Assembly: GCF_014653175.1 (NCBI RefSeq)
Contig: NZ_BNAG01000001.1
Location: forward strand, 1,302,001 to 1,366,000
Reading direction: 5' to 3'
From: Roseivirga thermotolerans
GTDB taxonomy: Bacteria; Bacteroidota; Bacteroidia; Cytophagales; Cyclobacteriaceae
Length of the DNA: 64,000 nt
In this document: positions 36,793 to 43,631 of the stretch, piece by piece
Layout: the number at the start of each line of letters is the position of its first letter
Position numbering within the stretch: the stretch's first letter is position 1
Notes under the pieces: generated by a model
What the model was told of the DNA's origin: nothing
Database searches by the model: none
Seen by the model: only the letters and a program-made list of their open reading frames with translations
Translations under genes and position numbers: made by a program

Positions 36793-37232
36793 AGTGTTTG
36801 CTTTAATGTTGAACAAATATTGTAAAACGTTAAACAAAAGTCAAGTATATTTTGTGGAAATATTTATTTCAAACGTTAAACAAAAAAATACGTTACACTC
36901 GTTTTGATTAAAATTTGGTTCAGTATTGCCATGAATCATTAAACACTTTGTGTTTAAGGGTATGTACATATAAATATTTTTAGAATGCCGTAAGCCGCAC
37001 TTTACATCCTGAGTGCCACAGTTTATATACGGTGTAGGGAAGTGTTAGAGATTGAGGTAACTCAAAACTTTTACCAAAGGGGTGGTATCTATCTTATAGA
37101 AGTAAACCAACAACATGAGTTACAAGCTTTGACTTAAGAGCGTCTTATAAGAGCCGTTTGTGAAGACACAAATAATGTCTAAACGTATGTTATACGATTT
37201 AACTAGCTAACCCTCTAAAAATATTGGAGAAA
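36793..37232 (-). promoter_or_regulatory. 440-bp regulatory region of the carotenoid operon with direct repeats
   Basis: No convincing gene is present. On the minus strand TTTG (36870-36873) and TATACTTG (36842-36849), 20 nt apart, form a Bacteroidota -33/-7 promoter that would start near 36836. Two perfect 15-bp copies of AAACGTTAAACAAAA (plus-strand reading) lie at 36825-36839 and 36871-36885, covering the start site and the -33 element. A looser copy (TAATGTTGAACAAAT) is at 36804-36818. Further upstream, TTAAACAC and GTGTTTAA face each other at 36939-36957, and CGTAT-GTT-ATACG lies at 37184-37196. These look like operators, most simply for the CarH/LitR-like regulator encoded just upstream. 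Confidence 0.6.
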
Positions 37233-38135
37233 CTATCGGCTAACTGAGTGTCCCTGCTGCTCTTCTATGAATTCAAGCAAATGATTGGGGTTGGCTATCT
37301 GAACAATATTTTCTTTCAATTCCAAATCTTGTCCAATTACCTGGCTGCCGGCCACCAATATGGGGGTATCCGAAAAATTATCGGCCAGATTGGCCAGGTA
37401 TTCTTCCGTAGAAATGTTTCGGTCTTTGGTGGTCATAATGGTGAGAAGGTAGTCAGGTTTATAGGCGTTGAAGGCCACTTGTAAATCTTGGAAAGGCATA
37501 TTTTGACCAAGGTAGACCACGCGATTGCCTCGAGCACGAATAAGGTAGTTGGCAAACAAAAGACTTAGTTCATGCAGTTCGCCTTCGGGCAGAAAGAGCA
37601 TATACTTCTTGGCTTCTTCATCATAGGTTTCGTATTGCCCGTCTATGGCTACGATTACTTTTTGCCGAATGAGATTAGAAATAAAGTGCTCTTGAGCCGG
37701 GTTGATGGAATCGGTGATCCACATGATTCCTATTTTGGTGAGGAATGGATAAATTATATTGAGCATGGTGCGCTCAAAACCAATTTTAAGTGTATTGGAT
37801 GAAATTATTTTTTCGAACCGTTGTTCGTCAAGGTCTATCATGGCCAGAGTGAGGCCATAAATCTGATCGGCAAAACTGGTGGCCTTGTCGGCAATTTCCA
37901 AAACGGTTTCATGCATCTCCTCTTTGCTCATTTGAGCGATTTTGGAAATTTTGAATCCGTTATCTTTCAACAAAGACACGTTCAATATCAATTTCAGATC
38001 GTCCTGATCGTAAAATCTGATATTTGTATCTGTTCTTTTCGGGTTGATGAGCCCATATCGTTGCTCCCAAATTCTGAGCGTATGCGCTTTAATTCCCGAA
38101 AGGTGTTCTAAATCTTTAATCGAATAATTTGCCAA
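37233..38135 (-). CDS. CarH/LitR-type MerR regulator with B12-binding domain (probable photoreceptor)
   Basis: 300 residues from TTG 38135, 4 bp after the crtZ stop. Residues 1-70 are a MerR helix-turn-helix (LRIWEQRYGLINPKRT). Residues 85-160 form the four-helix bundle with W139-x9-E149-H150, the motif that caps adenosylcobalamin in CarH. Residues 177-295 are a Rossmann-like cobalamin-binding domain with the presumed lower ligand H188 in EGELHELS. The Gly normally three residues after that His is Ser191. In the family, dark AdoCbl-bound tetramers repress carotenoid genes and light breaks the Co-C bond. Its place inside the crt cluster fits that role. Confidence 0.87.
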   Translation of the reverse strand: MANYSIKDLEHLSGIKAHTLRIWEQRYGLINPKRTDTNIRFYDQDDLKLILNVSLLKDNGFKISKIAQMSKEEMHETVLEIADKATSFADQIYGLTLAMIDLDEQRFEKIISSNTLKIGFERTMLNIIYPFLTKIGIMWITDSINPAQEHFISNLIRQKVIVAIDGQYETYDEEAKKYMLFLPEGELHELSLLFANYLIRARGNRVVYLGQNMPFQDLQVAFNAYKPDYLLTIMTTKDRNISTEEYLANLADNFSDTPILVAGSQVIGQDLELKENIVQIANPNHLLEFIEEQQGHSVSR

Positions 38136-38139
38136 TCCC

Positions 38140-38589
38140 CTACTCTTTATTTCCTTCTTCCTTCAAAAACCTTCTCGGCACGACAAATAAGCCGAAAGAC
38201 ACAGCATTTTCTTTCTGTGTTTGATGATGGGCCTTATGGGCTTCTGCTATAGCTTTGAGGTATTTGTTTTTGGGTTTGTCGAACCATTTTAACCTTCGAT
38301 GTATAAGTACATCGTGAAGCAAAAAGTACGACATTCCATAAAGACTAATACCGCAGCCAATCCAAAAACGATAGTCTAGCTGTTCTACTCCCAGAAGAAT
38401 GAGCGCAATGGCCGTACCTCCGAAGATGCAAGTAAACACATCGTTGAGTTCAAAGAATCCTTTGCCATGGGTGTGGTGAGTTTTGTGAATATTCCAAAGT
38501 ACACCGTGCATCAAATATTTATGAATTACCCATGAAAAGGCTTCCATCAAACAAAAACCCATTAATGTCCATAGAACTGCGTTCCACAT
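38140..38589 (-). CDS. crtZ: Beta-carotene hydroxylase
   Basis: 149 residues of the membrane fatty-acid hydroxylase superfamily with the di-iron histidine pattern of CrtZ: HKYLMHG, HKTHHTHG, HDVLIHRR and HKAHH. Four hydrophobic stretches separate them. It adds 3-hydroxyl groups to beta-ionone rings. It follows the CruF-like gene by 42 bp and precedes the CarH-like gene by 4 bp. Assignment is confident. Confidence 0.93.
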   Translation of the reverse strand: MWNAVLWTLMGFCLMEAFSWVIHKYLMHGVLWNIHKTHHTHGKGFFELNDVFTCIFGGTAIALILLGVEQLDYRFWIGCGISLYGMSYFLLHDVLIHRRLKWFDKPKNKYLKAIAEAHKAHHQTQKENAVSFGLFVVPRRFLKEEGNKE

Positions 38590-38631
38590 TTGCTTTTCAA
38601 ACTCTATGTATTATCAATTGTTTTAAACCCT

Positions 38632-39282
38632 TCAAATTAAATTGAGCACGGCAAAGAAACCGGCTAGTATAAATAAAAGCTTAATAGCCAGAGGATTGTT
38701 TGACCGGGGAGCAAGAAAATTAAAGAGGTATTGAAGCCCAAGGCTCAGCACAAACCAGCCCACGTAGTTGGTCATTGGAATTTCGCTGCCTTTCCATTGC
38801 CAGAAGTCGTAGGTAATGGCCACAGGTTCTATGAGTAGGTCTAGCAGAGTCATTATAAGGGCTCCGAGCAGTGCCGCCACATGCAGCGACTTGGTGAGCT
38901 TTTTGGACAGCATGCCTGCACAGTATACCAGTACCACCCAGTTTAATCCAATGGCAAGAGGAACGTCCAGCAATTTCCAGCCCAGAGTGTTTCCGTATGT
39001 GTAGTGGCCGAATAATAGGCCTGTTTTTACGCCCACAACCTCGGCAAAAAAGCCAATTCCAAAGGTGAGAATTATGAACAGGAAGTAGCCCCTTTTCTTT
39101 TGTTCTTCGAAGTGGAGCACAATGGCAGCCGTAGCCAGCAGATTGAAAGGGGTAAGGCTCTGGAAAAGCGATTGTGTGCCTTGAAAGTATAGTCCTACTG
39201 CACCGGCCAGGTGCATGGCCACCAAAAGCCACAAGGCATTTTTTTGATTGACAAAAGGAAGTTGGTCTATCTTGGCAAGCAT
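38632..39282 (-). CDS. cruF: Carotenoid 1,2-hydratase-like membrane protein (CruF family)
   Basis: 216 residues with six or seven hydrophobic segments. It carries the CruF/DUF422 signature FAEVVGVKTGLLFGHYTYGNTLG and the DLLIEPVAITYDFWQW block. CruF hydrates the psi end of a carotenoid to give a tertiary hydroxyl at C1'. Together with CrtZ and CrtW acting on a beta ring, this suits a monocyclic product such as flexixanthin. It is the first gene of the minus-strand cluster, with its ATG at 39282 and 75 bp to the divergent small gene. The alternative, an archaeal-type C50 hydratase role, is less likely here. Confidence 0.82.
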   Translation of the reverse strand: MLAKIDQLPFVNQKNALWLLVAMHLAGAVGLYFQGTQSLFQSLTPFNLLATAAIVLHFEEQKKRGYFLFIILTFGIGFFAEVVGVKTGLLFGHYTYGNTLGWKLLDVPLAIGLNWVVLVYCAGMLSKKLTKSLHVAALLGALIMTLLDLLIEPVAITYDFWQWKGSEIPMTNYVGWFVLSLGLQYLFNFLAPRSNNPLAIKLLFILAGFFAVLNLI

Positions 39283-39357
39283 AGGGAGAGAAACTCGGTT
39301 GGCTTAAAAAATGTTTGCTCAAAAATAAAGGTTAATTTTGAGGCCAAAGGACAAAAA

Positions 39358-39660
39358 ATGATTCTATATAACGTTACAGTAGCGATCGATAAAAAAGTGG
39401 AGAAGGAGTGGGTAAAATGGATGAAAGACATTCACATACCGGAAGTGCTGGCTACCAACCAGTTTTTAGATCATAAGTTCTTTAAGGTGCTCAATACGGA
39501 CGATCCGGAATCTTCTTCTTACAGTATTCAATACTTTGCTGAGCATATGAACAACGTACAGATGTATCTGTCAATGTTTGCCCCTGAACTTCAGCAGAAG
39601 CATCACTTACAGTTCCCTAATCAGTTTGCGGCCTTTAGAACCTTGCTCGAAACGGTTTAA
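39358..39660 (+). CDS. DUF4286-like small protein
   Basis: 100 residues from ATG 39358. The frame extends upstream into the CruF gene region, but the homologous part starts at MILYNVTVAIDKKVEKEW. The pattern MILYNVT...W..WM...HIPE resembles the dimeric alpha/beta-barrel DUF4286 family of unknown function, widespread in Bacteroidota. It overlaps the convergent GNAT gene by 4 bp. No function is known to me. Confidence 0.78.
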   Translation: MILYNVTVAIDKKVEKEWVKWMKDIHIPEVLATNQFLDHKFFKVLNTDDPESSSYSIQYFAEHMNNVQMYLSMFAPELQQKHHLQFPNQFAAFRTLLETV

Positions 39661-40118
39661 TAGTTGGCTATTTGTTTGGCAGTTAGCGTGCAGTTAATCC
39701 ACTCACCGTCTAAGTGAGCGCCTAGCTTTTTGTAGAAGTTAATGGCTGGTTCGTTCCAGTCCAGCACTTGCCACCTGACTTGCTTCGATCCGGTTTGTCG
39801 AGCTTCTTCCACAATGGCATCGAGAAGCTTTTGACCATAGCCCTTTCCACGGTGCGATTCTTTAACCACCAGATCTTCCAGGTATATGGCTTTGCCCTTC
39901 CAGGTAGAATAACGAAAGTAGTAAAGTGCCAGGCCCACAATTTGTTCATTTTCCGTTGCCACTAAAAATTGGAAAACCGGCTCTTCTCCAAACCCGTCTT
40001 CTTCCAGTTGTTCAAGGGTTATTTCTACTTCATGAAGCGCCTTTTCATAAACGGCTAGTTCTTTTATGAGCTCAAGTACAGACGGCAGGTCTGATTTTAC
40101 ACCTTTTCGAATTTTCAT
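39657..40118 (-). CDS. GNAT acetyltransferase, SpeG/diamine-acetyltransferase-like
   Basis: 153 residues covering one GNAT fold. The acetyl-CoA loop is VVKESHRGKGYGQKLL, preceded by the strand YLEDLVV. The opening KIRKGVKSDLPSVLELIKELAVYE and the closing WNEPAINFYKKLGAHLDGEW match the spermidine/spermine N1-acetyltransferase-like subgroup. Substrate could be a polyamine or an amino acid; the sequence alone does not decide. It ends 4 bp inside the convergent DUF4286-like gene. Confidence 0.88.
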   Translation of the reverse strand: MKIRKGVKSDLPSVLELIKELAVYEKALHEVEITLEQLEEDGFGEEPVFQFLVATENEQIVGLALYYFRYSTWKGKAIYLEDLVVKESHRGKGYGQKLLDAIVEEARQTGSKQVRWQVLDWNEPAINFYKKLGAHLDGEWINCTLTAKQIANY

Positions 40119-40203
40119 AGAGGCAAGTTAAGCCATGAGTTTGAGGCCTCCTAGCCAAACGACTCTTTAGGGTTGACGAGGCTTTGCAAGTGGGAGGGTA
40201 TAA

Positions 40204-40237
40204 AAAAGCAGGTCCTTATATATAAAGACCTGCTTTT
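40204..40237 (-). terminator. Rho-independent terminator of serS
   Basis: AAAAGCAGGTC (40204-40214) pairs perfectly with GACCTGCTTTT (40227-40237) over 11 bp with a 12-nt AT-rich loop. On the minus strand it is followed by a further T run and lies 20 bp after the serS stop. Confidence 0.85.
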
Positions 40238-40257
40238 CATGAGTTTTTATGGTGTCA

Positions 40258-41529
40258 TTAAATTCGTTCGAAACCGGTGTACATATGCAGAACCTCCGGA
40301 ATGGCGATGCCATTTTCATCTTGGTTATTTTCCAAAATGGCTGCCATAATTCTCGGCAGAGCCATGGCACTACCATTTAAGGTGTGCAAAAGAATCGACT
40401 TTTTGTTTTCGTCTTTGTAGCGCAGTTTAAGACGGTTGGCCTGATAAGTTTCAAAGTTAGACACAGAGCTAACTTCCAACCATTTTTCCTGAGCGGCTGA
40501 GTATACCTCAAAGTCATATGTTAGAGCAGAGGTAAAGCCCATATCGCCTCCACAAAGTTTCAGAATTCGGTAGGGCAGGTTGAGGCTATTCAGTAGGTGC
40601 TCTACATGTGCACACATTTCGTTCAGCGCCTGATAAGACTCCTCAGGTTTTCTAATCTGAACAATTTCTACCTTGTCGAACTGGTGTAGCCGGTTCAAGC
40701 CCCTTACATGTGCCCCCCAGCTACCGGCTTCTCGCCTAAAGCAGGGTGTAAAACCAACGTTCTTCACCGGTAATTCGCTTTCGTTTAAAATCACATCGCG
40801 GTAAAGGTTGGTAATGGGCACTTCTGCCGTTGGAATCAGATATAGGTTTTCGGCCTGTACATGATACATCTGTCCTTCTTTGTCGGGCAACTGGCCGGTG
40901 CCGTATCCGCTGGCTTCATTTACCACTATGGGTGGTTGCACTTCGGCATAGCCTGCTTTTACAGCTTCATCGAGAAAATAATTGACCAGGGCTCTTTGTA
41001 AACGGGCACCCTTGCCCTTGTATACAGGAAAACCCGCACCGGCAATTTTTACCCCCAGGTCAAAGTCTATGATGTCGTATTTTTTAATGAGATCCCAATG
41101 GGGGACTGCCTGTCCGTGCAATTGCGGAATTTCGCCTGCCTTTTTAATCTCTTCATTGTCATCGGCCGAAGTACCGGCAGGAACCGATTCGTGCGGTACG
41201 TTTGGAATGTTGTACAACTTATGAGTGAGTTCCGACTGAATTTCATTCAGCCGATCGGCAAGTTCTTTGTTCAGTTGCTTGAGTTCTGCAGTACGTGTTT
41301 TTATTTGTTCTGCTTCTTCTTTTCTGCCTTGCTTCATAAGCGCCCCAATTTGTTTGGCTATGGTATTGGCTTCGGCCAAATTGGAGTCTAATTCCTGCTG
41401 TGTCTTTTTGCGCGATTCGTCTAACTGAATCACTTCGTTCAACAAGGCTGTGGCGTTATTGATGTTCCTTTTCTTAAGGCCGGCCACATATTTCTCTTTT
41501 TCAGCAAGAATGTTATTTACCTGAAGCAT
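40258..41529 (-). CDS. serS: Seryl-tRNA synthetase
   Basis: 423 residues, standard length. The N-terminal antiparallel coiled coil (about 30-100) grips the tRNA-Ser variable arm. The class II core has motif 2 in CFRREAGSWGAHVRGLNRLHQFDKVE and motif 3 in LNGSAMALPRIMAAILENNQ. It charges tRNA-Ser (and tRNA-Sec where present) with serine. It is divergent from rho with 241 bp between starts and is followed by a strong hairpin. Assignment is secure. Confidence 0.97.
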   Translation of the reverse strand: MLQVNNILAEKEKYVAGLKKRNINNATALLNEVIQLDESRKKTQQELDSNLAEANTIAKQIGALMKQGRKEEAEQIKTRTAELKQLNKELADRLNEIQSELTHKLYNIPNVPHESVPAGTSADDNEEIKKAGEIPQLHGQAVPHWDLIKKYDIIDFDLGVKIAGAGFPVYKGKGARLQRALVNYFLDEAVKAGYAEVQPPIVVNEASGYGTGQLPDKEGQMYHVQAENLYLIPTAEVPITNLYRDVILNESELPVKNVGFTPCFRREAGSWGAHVRGLNRLHQFDKVEIVQIRKPEESYQALNEMCAHVEHLLNSLNLPYRILKLCGGDMGFTSALTYDFEVYSAAQEKWLEVSSVSNFETYQANRLKLRYKDENKKSILLHTLNGSAMALPRIMAAILENNQDENGIAIPEVLHMYTGFERI

Positions 41530-41628
41530 TAGTTTTTGAATTTGGGCGCTAAATTATCTATTTCGCCTGAATAAAAAGCCCAAAAACGGCCATAAAAGCT
41601 GCAAAACGAATAAAAACAATGGCTAAAT

Positions 41629-41659
41629 TTTGAGAGTTTAAATGTTTGGTCTAATATTG
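41629..41659 (+). promoter_or_regulatory. Probable rho promoter with a long 5' leader
   Basis: TTTG at 41629-41632 and TAATATTG at 41652-41659, separated by 19 nt, fit the Bacteroidota -33/-7 pattern with one mismatch. Transcription would start near 41665, giving a leader of about 105 nt before the rho ATG. Long leaders that permit autoregulation by Rho are known in other bacteria. The rest of the serS-rho intergenic region shows no other feature. Confidence 0.5.
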
Positions 41660-41770
41660 CGTTGTCCTTAGATGATCGGATGCTTTCCAACAATCATCTC
41701 TAACTACAAATCATTTAACCGAAATCATTTTTAAAATCCTCAGATTCGAGGGTTCCCAATAAATTCATTT

Positions 41771-43375
41771 ATGTATAACATCGAAGAACTGAAGCTCAGA
41801 CTTCTTTCAGAGCTGAAAGAAATTGCTGAAAATCTTGGTGTAAAGAACTTCAAAAAGCTGAACAAGCAAGATCTCATCTACGCTATCCTCGATCAGCAGG
41901 CGATTACACCAGACGAAAAACTGCCCAAGAAGGCAGACTCCGACACCGGAGCCGACTCCCCTAAAGATGAGAAAACCACACAAGAAAAGGAATCTAAACC
42001 AGAGCCGCGCGAAAGGCGACCCAAGTCGGACAACAAGTCTGGCAGAAGGCCACGCAGAGAAAATGTGACGGATACTGCCGCAGCCAGCAACCCGAAAGAG
42101 GAAGCTCCTACCGAGGAAAAGAAAGAGGTTTCGAAAGAGAAGAGTGCTGAAAACCAGCCTGAAAAAGCAGAGAAAACCGAGCAGAACGAAAAAACGGAAC
42201 GTTCGGAGAAAAAAGAAAACAAGCGCAAAAAGCAAGAGTACAATCAAAACATTAAAGATTTTGATGGCCTGATTGAAAATGAAGGTGTACTTGAAATGAT
42301 GCAGGATGGCTACGGTTTCCTCAGGTCTTCAGATTATAACTACCTGGCCAGCCCGGATGATATTTATGTTTCTCCTTCCCAAATTAAGCTGTTTGGCCTG
42401 AAAACCGGTGATACGGTGAAAGGACAGATTAGACCACCAAAAGAAGGTGAAAAGTATTTTGCCTTACTGCGTGTTGAGTCTGTAAACGGAAAAACCACAG
42501 AGGAAATCAGAGACAGAGTACCGTTTGAATACCTGACTCCACTTTTCCCTGAAGAACAGCTTAAGTTGAGCACCAAGCCAAGCCTTATGTCTACCCGTAT
42601 TTTGGACATGTTTGCTCCAATTGGTAAAGGACAAAGGGGAATGATTGTGGCTCAGCCCAAAACGGGTAAAACCGTATTGCTGAAGGAGATAGCCAATGCT
42701 ATAGCAGAAAATCACCCGGAGTGCTACCTCATTATTTTGCTTATTGATGAGCGTCCGGAAGAAGTAACAGATATGGCCAGAAGCGTGAAAGCAGAGGTAA
42801 TATCTTCTACTTTCGATGAGCAGGCCGAGAGACACGTGAAGGTGTCGAACATAGTACTGGAAAAGGCTAAGCGTATGGTAGAGTGTGGACATGATGTAGT
42901 TATTCTACTCGACTCCATTACCCGCCTGGCTCGTGCTTACAATACTGTGGTGCCTTCTTCAGGAAAAATTCTTTCCGGTGGTGTAGATGCCAACGCATTG
43001 CACAAGCCTAAGCGTTTCTTCGGAGCAGCCAGAAATGTAGAAAATGGTGGCTCGCTATCTATCATAGCCACTGCACTTATTGAGACTGGTTCAAAAATGG
43101 ATGAGGTGATCTTTGAAGAATTCAAGGGTACCGGTAACATGGAACTTCAGCTCGATAGAAAACTGGCGAACAAACGAGTATACCCGGCTATCGATGTTCC
43201 GGCATCGGGTACCAGAAGAGAAGATCTGCTTATGAGCAAAGAAGAATTGCAACGCGTATGGATACTTCGCAAGTTTATGGCCGACATGAACTCTGTAGAA
43301 GCCATGGAGTTCTTGCTCGACAGAATGAAAGGTACTCGCGACAACAACGAGTTCCTGATTTCAATGAACGGATAA
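41771..43375 (+). CDS. rho: Transcription termination factor Rho with a charged N-terminal insert
   Basis: 534 residues, about 115 longer than E. coli Rho. Residues 1-45 form the Rho_N helical domain. Residues 50-155 are a Lys/Glu/Arg/Ser-rich disordered insert typical of Bacteroidota Rho. Next come the RNA-binding OB fold (about 165-240, with [11 protein letters not shown]) and the RecA-like motor with P-loop [20 protein letters not shown] (Walker B region) and the arginine finger region SGTRREDLL. It is a hexameric RNA helicase ending transcription. A very long hairpin follows the gene. Confidence 0.97.
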   Translation: MYNIEELKLRLLSELKEIAENLGVKNFKKLNKQDLIYAILDQQAITPDEKLPKKADSDTGADSPKDEKTTQEKESKPEPRERRPKSDNKSGRRPRRENVTDTAAASNPKEEAPTEEKKEVSKEKSAENQPEKAEKTEQNEKTERSEKKENKRKKQEYNQNIKDFDGLIENEGVLEMMQDGYGFLRSSDYNYLASPDDIYVSPSQIKLFGLKTGDTVKGQIRPPKEGEKYFALLRVESVNGKTTEEIRDRVPFEYLTPLFPEEQLKLSTKPSLMSTRILDMFAPIGKGQRGMIVAQPKTGKTVLLKEIANAIAENHPECYLIILLIDERPEEVTDMARSVKAEVISSTFDEQAERHVKVSNIVLEKAKRMVECGHDVVILLDSITRLARAYNTVVPSSGKILSGGVDANALHKPKRFFGAARNVENGGSLSIIATALIETGSKMDEVIFEEFKGTGNMELQLDRKLANKRVYPAIDVPASGTRREDLLMSKEELQRVWILRKFMADMNSVEAMEFLLDRMKGTRDNNEFLISMNG

Positions 43376-43397
43376 GATAAATAATTCGAAATACACG

Positions 43398-43500
43398 AAG
43401 CTGTCTGGAAGGCACTTCTCATTTACTCCCTAAGTAATGGAGACTAACCAGAATCTCTGGAGTAAATAATGAGAAATCTTTTAGACAGCTTTCTTTTTTC
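43398..43500 (+). terminator. Long imperfect hairpin terminator after rho
   Basis: AAGCTGTCT (43398-43406) pairs perfectly with AGACAGCTT (43483-43491). Inside, TTCTCAT-TTTACTCC (43416-43429) pairs with GGAGTAAA-ATGAGAA (43459-43475) with a small bulge. A run of T follows at 43491-43499. This is an intrinsic terminator of unusual length (about 95 nt) placed after the gene for the alternative termination factor. Confidence 0.75.
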
Positions 43501-43631
43501 ACTACCGTGCTGGAAGTGGCTTTGAGCTACGGTGGTTCAAGGTTTTAATATCCATTCTTTTAGTTCGTAGTGTAACGAATTCACCCTTCGCCAGTCTTTT
43601 AAGCATACGTTTCTCTCAAACCCGGAGCCGT

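Noticed and set aside
37000-37232. Small coding gene in the regulatory gap of the carotenoid operon
   Set aside because: All frames are broken by frequent stops in this AT-rich stretch; palindromic elements explain it better.
38720-39322. 200-codon minus-strand frame overlapping the CruF-like gene in another frame
   Set aside because: The overlapping frame has the CruF signature and membrane helices; this one is Arg/Pro/Cys-rich with no helices.
42100-42245. Rho insert as a separate coding or repeat element
   Set aside because: The Lys/Glu-rich insert is in frame with Rho and typical for Bacteroidota; the antisense frames across it are low-complexity shadows.
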